Assembly: GCF_040564635.1 (NCBI RefSeq)
Contig: NZ_CP159837.1
Location: 1,119,001 to 1,183,000, forward strand
Origin: Planktothricoides raciborskii GIHE-MW2
Lineage (GTDB): Bacteria; Cyanobacteriota; Cyanobacteriia; Cyanobacteriales; Laspinemataceae
Reading direction: 5' to 3'
Length of the DNA stretch: 64,000 nucleotides
Shown in pieces: positions 26,208 to 35,691 of the stretch. A program made the translations under genes and the position numbers. The notes beneath the pieces are model-generated. The model did not search any database. It was not told where the DNA came from and worked only from the letters and a program-made list of their open reading frames with translations. Each line of letters opens with the position of its first letter. Within the stretch, counting starts at the first letter, position 1.

Positions 26208-26746
26208 TTAAAATTGTAGGTTGGATTGAGGCACGAAACCCAACACAAACCATAAAAATTCGTAGGGGCGAAGCATGACCGCAGTCAATTCATGGGTCTA
26301 ATCAATAACTTATATGCGGTCATGCTTCGCCCTTACAATATTTTACCCAATAAATTATCTCCTCTTGGGGCGAAACATGACCACAGTAAGGGCGAAGCCT
26401 GACCGCAGTCAGGGCGGCGTTGCATGACCGCAGTCAGGGCGGCGTTGCATGACCGCAGTCAGGGCGGCGTTGCATGACCGCAGTCCAATTAATATTTTAA
26501 GCAATAAGCTATCTGCGGTCATGCAACGCCCCTACAATATTTTAATCAATAAATTATCTATAGTTTTAACCAATAAATCATTGGCGGGAAAAATTACGAA
26601 TGGGCGATCGGTTAACTTAAATTGCCCGAATATTTCGATTCCGGGATCGGAATTGACAGATCGGTCAGAAATTTTCCCAGAGGCACACAGACCTGAACAT
26701 AAACCCGTAAAATAGAACAAAGTAAAAATAAACCTGTAATTTCTCT
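26208..26746. other. Intergenic region filled with inverted and tandem repeats
   Basis: It contains a 75-bp element (26262-26336) with 22-bp inverted ends GTAGGGGCGAAGCATGACCG.../...GCGGTCATGCTTCGCCCTTAC. It is followed by a 25-bp tandem array and another inverted right end at 26514-26535. The last 200 bp hold no element except the rseP leader. No gene is supported. Confidence 0.7.
26400..26484. repeat. 25-bp tandem repeat, 3.4 copies
   Basis: The unit TGACCGCAGTCAGGGCGGCG plus TTGCA begins at 26400, 26425 and 26450 and again, partially, at 26475. It looks like an expansion of one arm of the neighbouring inverted-repeat element. Confidence 0.85.
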
Positions 26747-27835
26747 ATGTCTATATTGGCAGCGATCGCGGTTCTTGCCCTACTCATTTTCGTCCATGAA
26801 CTAGGACATTTCCTAGCCGCTAGACTCCAAGGCATTCATGCGAATCGTTTTTCCATCGGCTTTGGCCCAGTATTGTGGAAATACCAAGGCCCCGAAACCG
26901 AATACGCCATCCGAGGCATTCCCCTGGGGGGTTATGTGGGATTTCCCGACGACGACCCGGACAGCGGAATTCCCCTTGATGACCCAAATTTACTCCGCAA
27001 CCGGCCAATTCTTGACCGGGCGATCGTCATTAGTGCTGGGGTAATTGCCAACTTAATCTTTGCCTATGTACTATTAGTCGGTCAAGTCGCCATCGTTGGC
27101 ATCCCAGAATTTAACTACCAACCGGGAGTAATTGTGGCGGAAATCATGTCCCAAGACTCTGCCGCTTATCGGGCTGGACTGCAAGCAAAAGATATTGTAC
27201 TTGAAGTCAACAACCAAAAACTTGAGGCTTCCGAAGAAGCCATGCAACTGTTCATTCAAGAAATCCAAAATCATCCCAACCGAGAACTTTCTCTAATAAT
27301 TCAAAGGGATGAAAAAACCTATCCCATAACCATTATCCCCAACGATCAAAACGGCAAAGGAATTATTGGGGTTCAGTTAGCCCAAAACCGGGAAGTTTTC
27401 AGACATAAAGCGGCAAATATTATTGATGCTTTTGTCTCTGGGGCGAATGAATTTCAGCGCCTCACCATGTTTACCCTCAACGGATTTGGTAAGCTAATTA
27501 GCAACTTTGGGGAAACCGCTGAACAAGTCGCAGGCCCCGTAGCAATTGTGGCGATCGGTGCCAATATTGCCAAAGATAATGCGGCCAACTTATTCCAATT
27601 TGCCTCGCTAATTAGTATTAACTTAGCGATTCTGAATATACTGCCCTTACCTGCCCTTGATGGCGGACAATTAGCGTTTCTCCTAATAGAAGCCTTACGA
27701 GGCAAACCCTTACCCACCCATATTCAAGATGGCGTGATGCAAACCGGGTTAATGCTATTATTGGGTCTAGGAATTTTCCTAATTATTCGGGATACAACGC
27801 AACTGGATTTTGTCCAGCAGTTATTCCAAGAATAA
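26747..27835 (+). CDS. rseP: Site-2 intramembrane zinc metalloprotease RseP
   Basis: This 362-residue protein has the zinc motif HELGH (17-21) in the first transmembrane helix and a PDZ domain at about residues 115-200 (SAAYRAGLQAKDIVLEVNNQ...). The second metal-ligand motif is LPLPALDGGQLAF. This order is diagnostic for RseP/S2P family proteases, which cleave anti-sigma factors and signal-peptide remnants. It begins at ATG 26747 with no strong Shine-Dalgarno, as often in cyanobacteria. Confidence 0.93.
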   Translation: MSILAAIAVLALLIFVHELGHFLAARLQGIHANRFSIGFGPVLWKYQGPETEYAIRGIPLGGYVGFPDDDPDSGIPLDDPNLLRNRPILDRAIVISAGVIANLIFAYVLLVGQVAIVGIPEFNYQPGVIVAEIMSQDSAAYRAGLQAKDIVLEVNNQKLEASEEAMQLFIQEIQNHPNRELSLIIQRDEKTYPITIIPNDQNGKGIIGVQLAQNREVFRHKAANIIDAFVSGANEFQRLTMFTLNGFGKLISNFGETAEQVAGPVAIVAIGANIAKDNAANLFQFASLISINLAILNILPLPALDGGQLAFLLIEALRGKPLPTHIQDGVMQTGLMLLLGLGIFLIIRDTTQLDFVQQLFQE

Positions 27836-27845
27836 CCAGAATAAA

Positions 27846-27964
27846 TTCCGTGGTAGTGGTAGGGTGCGTTAGGCTGACCAGCCGTAACGCACCAACCAGC
27901 AATCCCGTGGTAGTAGTGGTAGGGTGGGTTAGGCTGACCAGCCGTAACGCACCAATCAGCACTC
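27846..27964. repeat. 60-bp tandem pair of GGTGCGTTA hairpins
   Basis: Two copies with an exact 60-base period each carry GGTG(C/G)GTTAGGCTGACC and AGCCGTAACGCACC, which can form a hairpin. They follow rseP and may also act as its terminator. Confidence 0.8.
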
Positions 27965-27989
27965 CTGTTGTAGTAGTAGGCTTAAAAAT

Positions 27990-28059
27990 GTAGGTTGGGT
28001 TGACGAAGGAAACCCAAAACGAAGAATAATGTGGGGTTTCGTTCCTCAACCCAACCTAC
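27990..28059. repeat. Inverted-repeat element GTAGGTTGGGTTGA...
   Basis: GTAGGTTGGGTTGACGAAGG and the opposite arm ending CCAACCTAC give a 70-bp palindromic element. This type is widespread in cyanobacterial intergenic DNA. It lies 50 bp upstream of nth. Confidence 0.8.
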
Positions 28060-28109
28060 GAATCAAGCCACGAATCAAGCTAAATTCAATCATTCATTTA
28101 ATAGATTCT

Positions 28110-28763
28110 ATGAGTATTACTCGAAAATGGGCAGCCAAAGAACAACGGGCTATTGAAATATTGATTCGCTTAAAGCGCCTTTATCCCGATGCGAAATGCA
28201 GCCTAAACTATGAAACTCCTCTACAATTATTAGTCGCCACAATTCTATCCGCCCAATGTACCGATGAACGAGTCAATAAAGTAACCCCCGCATTATTTCA
28301 ACGGTTTCCTGATGCCCAAGCTTTTGCCGAAGCTGATATCGCAGAAATCGAAAATTTAGTCCGTTCAACGGGCTTTTATCGTAATAAAGCGAAAAATATT
28401 CAAGGGGCTTGTCAAAAAATTGTGGAAAAATTTAAAGGTCAAGTCCCTAAACGCATGGAATTATTGTTAGAATTACCGGGAGTCGCCCGGAAAACGGCTA
28501 ATGTGGTATTAGCCAATGCTTATGGTATTAATCAGGGAGTTACGGTTGATACTCATGTCAAACGTTTAAGTAATCGTTTGGCCTTAACCACTCATCAAGA
28601 CCCGGTAAGAATTGAAAAAGATTTAATTAGATTAATTCCCCAAGAAGATTGGGAAAATTGGTCAATTCGCTTAATTTATCACGGACGGGCTGTTTGTCAA
28701 GCTAGAAAACCTATGTGCGATCGCTGTGATTTGGCGGAACTTTGTCCCTCTAAAAATGAATGA
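28110..28763 (+). CDS. nth: Endonuclease III
   Basis: ATG 28110 gives 217 residues, the usual Nth length. An upstream start at 28029 would translate part of an inverted repeat and is rejected. The helix-hairpin-helix LPGVARKTANVV is followed by the catalytic aspartate in VTVDTHVKRL. The C-terminal cysteines C-x6-C-x2-C-x5-C (CQARKPMCDRCDLAELC) bind the 4Fe-4S cluster. It is a DNA glycosylase/AP lyase for oxidised pyrimidines in base-excision repair. Confidence 0.95.
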   Translation: MSITRKWAAKEQRAIEILIRLKRLYPDAKCSLNYETPLQLLVATILSAQCTDERVNKVTPALFQRFPDAQAFAEADIAEIENLVRSTGFYRNKAKNIQGACQKIVEKFKGQVPKRMELLLELPGVARKTANVVLANAYGINQGVTVDTHVKRLSNRLALTTHQDPVRIEKDLIRLIPQEDWENWSIRLIYHGRAVCQARKPMCDRCDLAELCPSKNE

Positions 28764-29407
28764 GCGATCGCCAACAGTCAACCCCCAAAAGCCAACCAAC
28801 AACTCACAACAAATAACCAACAACAAATAAACTCATCAACACCTAACCGCCCAGTAGCAGCCTGCAAAATATTCAGGATGATTAAAAATTTTCGGTTGGC
28901 GCATAAAACCCATATAGTCAGCGAGTTATTAAAAATAATAGCGATAAAATAGCGAGCCAAAAATTAGTAATTATCATGGTAATAATTTGACTCTTTTATC
29001 AAAGATAAATAAATTTAATTCAATCAAATCAATCTGAATCTGAGTTGACAAAATAGATCATTGATATATCATTGATGGTTGATCCCCGATCGCTCAAATA
29101 GTAATTCTGCCTAATTCTGCCTAACTGCCTAATTCTGTCTAATTCAAGCCTAATCAAAGCCTAATTCAAGCCTAATTCAAGCCTAATTAAGATTTCTGTC
29201 ATAAATTTTACCACTAAAATTGATAAAAGCAAAAAAATCTCAAGTTTTGAGGTTCCCTGACCCAATATGCGGGGATTTGTGATTTTCTGTGTCTCAGGAG
29301 TCAAATTATGTCACAATAACTGACATTATTAGACCCATGAGTGATTTAGGTCAATCCCAGCCTAAGTCGATTCATGTTAACCCGATGAAAACATTACATT
29401 TTATCTT
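28764..29407. other. Intergenic region with TAATTCAAGCC short repeats
   Basis: This 644-bp stretch is AT-rich. A cluster of TAATTC(T/A)(G/A)CC-type 11-base units runs from about 29100 to 29185, and an AACAACAAATAA run follows nth. No gene is supported; it contains the ktrB leader. Confidence 0.6.
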
Positions 29408-30742
29408 ATGACAGTATCCAGAACGATTTGCCTAGGTTTTCTGGCAATCATCAGCGTTGGTACGATTTTACTACTATTGCCTTGGTCAACCACAGAACCC
29501 GGTTTTAGTGATGTCATCACTGCTTTATTTACTTCCACTTCCGCCGTCTGTGTCACCGGGTTAGTTGTGAAAGACACGGGCACATATTATACAGGATTTG
29601 GACAGTTTATTATTGTATTGCTGATTCAGTTGGGTGGCTTAGGTTACATGACCGCCTCAAGTTTTTTGCTATTGTTACTGGGTCGCAAATTTCGGTTACG
29701 AGAAAAGCTGGCCATTCAACAATCTTTGGATAAACCGGGAATGGCGGGAGTTTTGCAGTTGGTTAAATCCATTATTGCCGCCACTCTGATTGTGGAAATT
29801 ACCGGCATTTTTTTACTGATGCTAGTCTTCATCCCCAATTATGGTCAAGCTTATGGGCTGTGGTTGTCAATATTTCATAGTGTCAGCGCTTTTAATAATG
29901 CGGGATTTGGTTTATTTTATGATAACCTAGTCCAATATGTAGGAAATCCTTTAATTAACCTGGCAATTACCTTGTTAATTATTTTGGGCGGCATCGGCTA
30001 TCAAGTAATGATGGAATTATTTTACTGGATGCGCGATCGGCTACAAGGCCGTTCCCAACGAGTCATATTTTCCCTTCATTTCAAAATTGCCACCACCACC
30101 ACAATTTTTCTGCTAATTTTCGGTACTCTGATCTTTTTCATCATAGAATTCAGCAATCCAAATACCCTAGCCAGTTTGACCTTTGGCGAAAAAATATTAG
30201 CAGCTTGGTTTCAATCTGTCACCACCCGTACCGCTGGATTTAATAGCATTGATATTGGCAAAATGACCACCGCAGGTTTATGTCTCAGCATTGTGTTAAT
30301 GTTTATCGGGGCTTCTCCGGGCAGTACCGGCGGCGGGATTAAAACCACCACCTTTCGAGTATTACTGAACACAGCGCAAACTGTTGTCCAAGGCCGTCAA
30401 CAAGTGCTGTCTTTTCAGCGGCAAATTCCCATAGAATTAGTCCTGAAAGCTGTCGGACTGATTATGACCGCGATGTTTACCGTGTTCGCCGCTACTATGA
30501 TGATTTGCATTAGTGACCCTGAAATTCCCGCGATTCAAATTTTGTTTGAAGTCGTTTCTGCTTTTGCAACAGTGGGCTTATCTACGGGAATTACTGCCAG
30601 TTTGACTCCCTTTGCCAAACTGGTTTTGGTTTTGACCATGTATATAGGTCGAGTCGGTCCATTGTTGCTGATGAATGCAATTCTGGGAGAACCCCAGCCC
30701 ACAACTCTTCGTTACCCCGACGAAGAACTATTAGTTGGTTAA
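29408..30742 (+). CDS. ktrB: KtrB/TrkH-type potassium (or sodium-dependent K) transporter
   Basis: This is a 444-residue membrane protein with four MPM repeats. The first pore loop reads STSAVCVTGLVVKDTG, with the selectivity glycine of Trk/Ktr proteins. HSVSAFNNAGFG, SVTTRTAGFNSID and VVSAFATVGLSTGI give the other three pore loops. It pairs with the regulatory RCK protein 51 bp downstream, so the two form a Ktr-type uptake system. In Synechocystis such a system is needed for osmotic adaptation. Confidence 0.93.
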   Translation: MTVSRTICLGFLAIISVGTILLLLPWSTTEPGFSDVITALFTSTSAVCVTGLVVKDTGTYYTGFGQFIIVLLIQLGGLGYMTASSFLLLLLGRKFRLREKLAIQQSLDKPGMAGVLQLVKSIIAATLIVEITGIFLLMLVFIPNYGQAYGLWLSIFHSVSAFNNAGFGLFYDNLVQYVGNPLINLAITLLIILGGIGYQVMMELFYWMRDRLQGRSQRVIFSLHFKIATTTTIFLLIFGTLIFFIIEFSNPNTLASLTFGEKILAAWFQSVTTRTAGFNSIDIGKMTTAGLCLSIVLMFIGASPGSTGGGIKTTTFRVLLNTAQTVVQGRQQVLSFQRQIPIELVLKAVGLIMTAMFTVFAATMMICISDPEIPAIQILFEVVSAFATVGLSTGITASLTPFAKLVLVLTMYIGRVGPLLLMNAILGEPQPTTLRYPDEELLVG

Positions 30743-30793
30743 TCAAGCATTGAATTTGTTGCCATTTACCATAGAGAATTAATAGGAGCATTA

Positions 30794-31492
30794 ATGGTCA
30801 ACTTATCGTCTCTAAGTTTTCTGCGTAATCTCCGCACCGACAACAAGCAATTTGCGGTGATTGGGTTAGGTCGTTTTGGTCGCGCTGTCTCTTCCACATT
30901 ACATAGTTTGGGATATGAAGTGCTGGCAATTGATAACAATGAAACGAGTGTTAACCAAGCGTTAAAAGAGCAAATATCCTCCCATGCAATTCAACTAGAT
31001 ACTACCGATCCGATCGCCCTGGAGGAGGCAGGACTTTCTGATTTTGATGTGGTGATTGTAGCCATTGGGAATTATCTCGCCCAAAGTATTATTACCACTT
31101 TGAACTTAAAAGAGTTGGGCGTCAAGCACGTCGTGGCCAAAGCCTCCTCAGAAATTCACATGAAACTGCTGAATAAAGTCGGCGCCGATCATGTAGTTTT
31201 TCCCGAAAGAGAAATGGGATGTGAACTCGCCCGCAGTCTGACTAAACCTAGACTTTTAGATCAGTTTGAACTCGACCCCAATCATAGTATTGTGGAAATG
31301 CTAGTTCCTGCCCAATTTAACGGGAAAACCATCGCAGAATTAGAACTGAGAAATCGGTTTGGCATTAATGTGCTGGCGGTGGGTTCTGATGAGAAGTTTG
31401 AAATTAATCCGCCGCCGAATAAACGCATGGAAAAAGGAACGATGATGGTAGTGATTGGAGCCAATAAAGATATTGATCGCATCCCCTTGTAG
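30794..31492 (+). CDS. ktrA: KtrA/TrkA-type potassium uptake regulator (RCK)
   Basis: This 232-residue protein begins its RCK_N domain with FAVIGLGRFGRAVSSTLHSLG (GxGxxG Rossmann), and IDNNE binds the nucleotide. VVAKASSEIHMKLLNKVGADHVVFPEREMG follows, then the RCK_C domain from about 150. It binds NAD/ATP and gates KtrB. The 51-bp gap, same strand and a terminator right after show a two-gene operon. Confidence 0.93.
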   Translation: MVNLSSLSFLRNLRTDNKQFAVIGLGRFGRAVSSTLHSLGYEVLAIDNNETSVNQALKEQISSHAIQLDTTDPIALEEAGLSDFDVVIVAIGNYLAQSIITTLNLKELGVKHVVAKASSEIHMKLLNKVGADHVVFPEREMGCELARSLTKPRLLDQFELDPNHSIVEMLVPAQFNGKTIAELELRNRFGINVLAVGSDEKFEINPPPNKRMEKGTMMVVIGANKDIDRIPL

Positions 31493-31497
31493 TTAAC

Positions 31498-31524
31498 TGT
31501 AGGGTGGGCAATGCCCACCCTACA
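31498..31524. terminator. Perfect hairpin after ktrA
   Basis: TGTAGGGTGGGCA and TGCCCACCCTACA surround one central A, 6 bp after the ktrA stop. It could terminate ktrA and also lies 9 bp after the stop of the convergent gene. The same GTAGGGTGGGCAATGCCCACC element is a common cyanobacterial repeat. Confidence 0.7.
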
Positions 31525-31532
31525 CCTATTTT

Positions 31533-31994
31533 TTAACTAATTTCTGGGTCTAAAACAATCTCAGTTTGATGGATTAAATCCTCAAAAGATAGAACAAATT
31601 TACTCCGAGAATAAGCCCCCGCTAGATTTTTCATTAAAGACCTTTGCATTTGGCTAGTCATTTGCCATAAAATTTGACGGGTGGGTTTAACCAAACTGTT
31701 CCATAAATGGAACAAGGCTAATTCAATATATTTCTCTGTTTTTAGCAGATCATCAAACACGACCCGACTCATCAATTGAGTTGGCTTGATCCACGCAAAA
31801 ATCTTGGCTTTGTTGTTAATTTGATGCCAAAATCCCATACGAGGTGATTTCGCTTTTTGCTGGTTCAGCAAGACACTCACCGTTGGTTGATCGGTGAACT
31901 CATCCCCAACCATTTCTGGTGAAAGGAATAAGGGCAGTGGTAAGGTCAGCCATAAAATCAACAAACCGACGATCATTCCCCGAAAAATTCCCAT
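31533..31994 (-). CDS. Hypothetical secreted protein
   Basis: This 153-residue protein has a signal-like start MGIFRGMIVGLLILWLTLPLPLFL and no motif I recognise. The rest is helical and moderately basic. It converges on ktrA. Conservation cannot be judged from this sequence alone. Confidence 0.5.
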   Translation of the reverse strand: MGIFRGMIVGLLILWLTLPLPLFLSPEMVGDEFTDQPTVSVLLNQQKAKSPRMGFWHQINNKAKIFAWIKPTQLMSRVVFDDLLKTEKYIELALFHLWNSLVKPTRQILWQMTSQMQRSLMKNLAGAYSRSKFVLSFEDLIHQTEIVLDPEIS

Positions 31995-33100
31995 AGCAAA
32001 ATAGACCCATGACTAGAAAAAGAAATGGGACTTATTTAGTCCTGTAAGAAAGTCACTTGATTTTCCCAGGATGGCTGTGTTTAATGCGATCGCTTCTCAC
32101 CGCCATGCTTAGTCAAACTAGCCCCCGGCTGCTCCATAGACGATCAACATCTATTTGCCGACTTTTTCCGTCGTCATATGCGTTGATTTGACCGGGTAAG
32201 ACTATCTTGACTGACGGTTATTTCTGTGCTTTCTGGGTGACAGAAGCAAATTACCCACTCAACTTACCCTTGGTAAGTTTTTGTCTTACAGTTATCCAAG
32301 TCTCATCGTTTCTACTTCCAGATCCGATGGCCGGATGTCAAGCCCTCTTTTTTGATTATAACCCCTTTTATAAATTTATTGAGATCCCTAGAGCAAATTT
32401 CTGAAAAATTTATTTTTTTACTGCCAAAATTATTACAAATAGATTTGACATTAGCCATTAGCCATTAGCCATTAGCCATTAGCCATTAGCCATTAGCCAT
32501 TCAAAGAGTAAATAGGACACCTAGGAAAGAGGCAGCATAAGCGATCGTCAGTGTAAATCAACGCAGCCGAACACTTTAGTTCTTAGTTCCAGTCTTCTCT
32601 TGGCAATGTATCCTGGCCATAGCCTGTAACAACAGCGATCGCGGCATCACCACTGAAAACTGAAAGCTGATACCTGAATGCTTACAAAAGCCCACCCTAG
32701 GGAATGCTATCAAATACTGGCCAAATACTGAAAATCATTCGGTGGTTCAAGCTGACCTGAAATGCGATGAACACCCGAAAATCTCAAGATAATCTAATTA
32801 GTTTTGAGTCTTAAACAAGCAATACTGAAAAATGCTGGAGGGAGAACTATGGAGAGGGAAAAACCGGATTGAAAAACACATTGAAAAACACATTGAAAAA
32901 CACAACTAAGTGAGATATCCTCTGCTTTTTCAAGGAAAATAACCTTAGCTTAAGAGAATTGAAACCCACCGTGTTTCTATCCATCCCATCCCTGAAACAG
33001 CAGAGGTTTTCCCACCTGAGCCTGAATCTATACTACACACAGTTCTAAATATTTGTGTTGGGTCGATTCAGTCATCGAAATTCATATCGCTGAATGTTAA
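31995..33100. other. Long intergenic region, no protein gene seen
   Basis: These 1.1 kb hold a heptameric repeat (32451-32501), a GAAAAACACATT triplet (32872-32907) and several HIP1 octamers. A 65-codon frame at 32207-32404 lacks a ribosome site and family character and is not called. The apcC 3' end lies at 33101. No strong terminator is seen. Confidence 0.6.
32451..32501. repeat. Heptamer tandem repeat TTAGCCA, about 7 copies
   Basis: The 7-base unit TTAGCCA is repeated without change for 51 bases. Short tandemly repeated heptamers are typical of filamentous cyanobacteria. Confidence 0.95.
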
Positions 33101-33304
33101 TTACAGCAGCCCAGTGTTGGTTCCGGGCGTACCAGTGACCAATTTAACCTTAATAATTTTGCCACCCATTTTCATAATTCTTTGCTGTTCACTAAACCAG
33201 TTATCATAAGGCACTAGCTTGGTGAAGTAGGTGTTTTGCAATTCTCGTTGGGTACGAATACGAGTTTGACTTGGGACGCAAGCCGTCACCTTGAACATAC
33301 GCAT
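33101..33304 (-). CDS. apcC: Phycobilisome core linker polypeptide Lc
   Basis: This 67-residue protein MRMFKVTACVPSQTRIRTQR... ending in GTPGTNTGLL matches the 7.8-kDa allophycocyanin core linker in length and sequence. It caps the allophycocyanin trimers of core cylinders. It is the third gene after apcA and apcB on the same strand, 212 bp after apcB. Confidence 0.97.
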   Translation of the reverse strand: MRMFKVTACVPSQTRIRTQRELQNTYFTKLVPYDNWFSEQQRIMKMGGKIIKVKLVTGTPGTNTGLL

Positions 33305-33516
33305 GAGTTTTTTCTCCTGATTTAATTGAGAAAATTGTAAATGTCAATTGAGATTATCAAAATTAAAGGCAGGGAGTCGAGAGTCAATCCTAACTCGTCA
33401 AAACTCATCTTGTAGATAAGCCCTCGACCAGCTAGAACTCACTCTTGACTTCCCTGACCTCAATAGACTCAAGACAATGCTATGATTTGTAGCATTTCCC
33501 TGTCAGGGTGGCTATA

Positions 33517-34002
33517 CTAGCTCAAACCAGAGCTAATGTAGTCGAAGTAAACACCCATTTCTTTGCCAGCGTCAGGGCCGACCAGAGAAGCGGTGACTTC
33601 TTTCATGGCTTGGATGGCTTGCACGGTAGAACCGATTGGTACACCCAGGGAGTTGTAGGTTTCCTTCAGACCGTTGAGCACGCGCTCATCCAGGATGGAA
33701 GGATCGCCAGCTAACATAGCGTATGTGGCGTAGCGCAGGTAGTAGTCCAAGTCGCGAATGCAAGCAGCATAACGACGGGTGGTGTACATGTTGCCACCGG
33801 GACGGGTGACATCACTGTACAGTAAGGACTTGGCCACAGCTTCCTTGACGATGGTAGCGGCATTGGCGCTGATGGTGGTTGCAGCACGAACGCGCAGTTC
33901 GCCGGTTGCGAAGTAAGACTTGAGCTTGGCCAAGGAAGAGCTATCGAGGTACTTACCTTGGACGTCGGAGGAGTTAATTACAGCGGTAATTGCGTCTTGC
34001 AT
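33517..34002 (-). CDS. apcB: Allophycocyanin beta subunit
   Basis: This 161-residue protein has the bilin-binding Cys81 in [17 protein letters not shown] and the beta-type N-terminus [20 protein letters not shown]. It forms the alpha-beta protomer with ApcA in the phycobilisome core. It is 89 bp downstream of apcA. Confidence 0.98.
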   Translation of the reverse strand: MQDAITAVINSSDVQGKYLDSSSLAKLKSYFATGELRVRAATTISANAATIVKEAVAKSLLYSDVTRPGGNMYTTRRYAACIRDLDYYLRYATYAMLAGDPSILDERVLNGLKETYNSLGVPIGSTVQAIQAMKEVTASLVGPDAGKEMGVYFDYISSGLS

Positions 34003-34091
34003 TGTTTTGATGATTCCTTAAACTGCTTAATCTGGTGACAATTGGCTAAAAGGTGCGGAAAGAATTAAAGAATTAATCAGAGGATTAACTC

Positions 34092-34577
34092 TTAGGACAT
34101 AGCACCAATTACATAGTCAAAGTAGGAAGAAGCTTCGGCAGCATCTTCGGCAGAAAGCAAGGAGGAAGCAGCTTCCTTCATTTCACGGACGCCTTGTGCC
34201 ACTGCATCAATGGGGGTGCCCAGAGATTTGTACATTTCACGAACACCAACGATGCCGATTTCTTCGATGGGGGTCACATCACCAGCGATGATTCCGTAGG
34301 TGACGAGACGCAGGTAGTAGTCCAGGTCACGCAGGCAGGTGGCGGTCATTTGCTCGCCGTAGGCGTTTCCACCAGGAGACACCACGTCGGGACGTTTTTG
34401 GAACAGACGATCGCCAGCGGTCTTGACGATGCGTTCACGAGATTCACTGAGAATTTGAACGATGCGGAGGCGCTTTTCGCCGGTGGTGACAAAGCTCTTG
34501 ATCCGATCTAATTCGCCTGGGCTCAGGTAACGAGCTTCAGCATCGGCATTCACGATGGATTTCGTGACGATACTCAT
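34092..34577 (-). CDS. apcA: Allophycocyanin alpha subunit
   Basis: This 161-residue protein begins [20 protein letters not shown], with Cys81 in [16 protein letters not shown] for the phycocyanobilin. It is the first gene of the apcA-apcB-apcC cluster. A GGAGG site lies 8 bases before the ATG. The leader upstream is long and has a TACAAT -10-like word on the minus strand at 34718-34723. Confidence 0.98.
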   Translation of the reverse strand: MSIVTKSIVNADAEARYLSPGELDRIKSFVTTGEKRLRIVQILSESRERIVKTAGDRLFQKRPDVVSPGGNAYGEQMTATCLRDLDYYLRLVTYGIIAGDVTPIEEIGIVGVREMYKSLGTPIDAVAQGVREMKEAASSLLSAEDAAEASSYFDYVIGAMS

Positions 34578-35061
34578 TAATTACTTCCTCCAAAAGAGAA
34601 TGATGTCCAGATAGGTCAAAGATTGATCTGGATTGTGGGTTTGGGTGAGAAAGCGGAGATTCTTTAAGTTTTTTTACTTAAAGACTCATATTTGAGCCTC
34701 TCTGCTGCTCCCGACAATATTGTACGGGATAACGTCACCCAAAGAAACTCAATTCAGTTTTTCTTTGACTTCAGTTTTGTAAGTATCGCTATTTTGCAGC
34801 ATTAGGTTAACACTTGAGCGATTTGCTTAATATTTTTTTACAAATCCGTTAATTTTTGGCCGATTCACCCACCCCATGATTAACCTCTTATGCTTTCATT
34901 ACAAGAGTTTCAGGGACTTATGTGTTGCTACCTCTTGGATGTAATGTGATTGGTGATTCGTTATGGGACAATTCCTCCCCCCAATCACAAACAACGAATA
35001 ACAAGCAACAAAAGAATCCCTACCCAACAACAAATAACAAATAACAAATAACAATTAACAA
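34578..35061. promoter_or_regulatory. apcA leader/promoter region and AACAAATAAC repeats
   Basis: The apcABC promoter should lie here. On the minus strand TACAAT (34718-34723) is a plausible -10, giving a leader of about 135 nt, but no clear -35 is placed 16-18 bp upstream. The left part of the gap (34985-35065) is an array of AATAACAA-type words that recurs near 50770-50860, sharing AAAGAATCCCTACCCAACAA. Confidence 0.4.
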
Positions 35062-35424
35062 TTAAATTGCATATTTTCGCAAATCTTCCAGAGAAACAAA
35101 TTCTAGGGCTTTTTCATGGGTGGCAGAGAGAATGACCGGGGGCGCCACTCCAGCTTCCAGGGCTTCTTGCCAGCGGCTGGCACATAAACACCAGCGATCG
35201 CCCGGTTTCAGTCCCGGAAATTGATAGGCAGGCATGGGGGTGGATAAATCGTTGCCACGAGATTTGGTAAATTCGAGGAATTCCTCGGTGACTTGGGCAC
35301 AGATGACATGGCTGCCAAAATCCATCGGGCCGGTTTTGCAACAGCCGTCGCGATAAAATCCGGTGACGGGATTGGTACAGCAAGTTTCCAGGGTTTCGCC
35401 TAAGACATTTTTTGCTTCAGCCAT
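35062..35424 (-). CDS. DUF2237 family protein
   Basis: This 120-residue protein contains NVLGETLETCCTNPVTGFYRDGCC, HVICAQVTEEFLEFTKSRGNDLSTP and GDRWCLCASRW. The cysteine-rich pattern is diagnostic for DUF2237, a small bacterial family with unknown role. It sits between the apcABC genes and the kinase pseudogene. Confidence 0.9.
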   Translation of the reverse strand: MAEAKNVLGETLETCCTNPVTGFYRDGCCKTGPMDFGSHVICAQVTEEFLEFTKSRGNDLSTPMPAYQFPGLKPGDRWCLCASRWQEALEAGVAPPVILSATHEKALEFVSLEDLRKYAI

Positions 35425-35691
35425 AAGTAATTCCGATGTGATGGTTGGATGGATTGGTTTAAACCTATTAGTCTAAGTAGGTGAACATAATTAATTGCAC
35501 TTTTCGTTCCCCGCCGATAGGCTTTGGATTCCCGCCTGTAGGAAGTAAAGAGGTTCGTAGGAGAGAGGAGAGAGAATATCTTTACTCTTTACTCTTTACT
35601 CTTTACTCTTTCCTATGCATCCTCTTTCCTATGCATCCTCTAATGGGGTCTGTGGTGCATTTATTTCTGCCCGTCTACTTATTATGTTCAC
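35425..35691. repeat. TTTACTC heptamers and an 18-base duplication
   Basis: TTTACTC repeats about four times at 35580-35608. TTTCCTATGCATCCTC then occurs twice (35609-35641). No gene is seen. Confidence 0.75.

Noticed and set aside
29408-31492. Functional link of ktrBA to the neighbouring phycobilisome genes
   Set aside because: The 1.6-kb gap and the hairpin after ktrA separate them; proximity alone is not evidence.
32207-32404. 65-codon open frame after ktrA region
   Set aside because: No ribosome site, no domain character and atypical composition; treated as chance.
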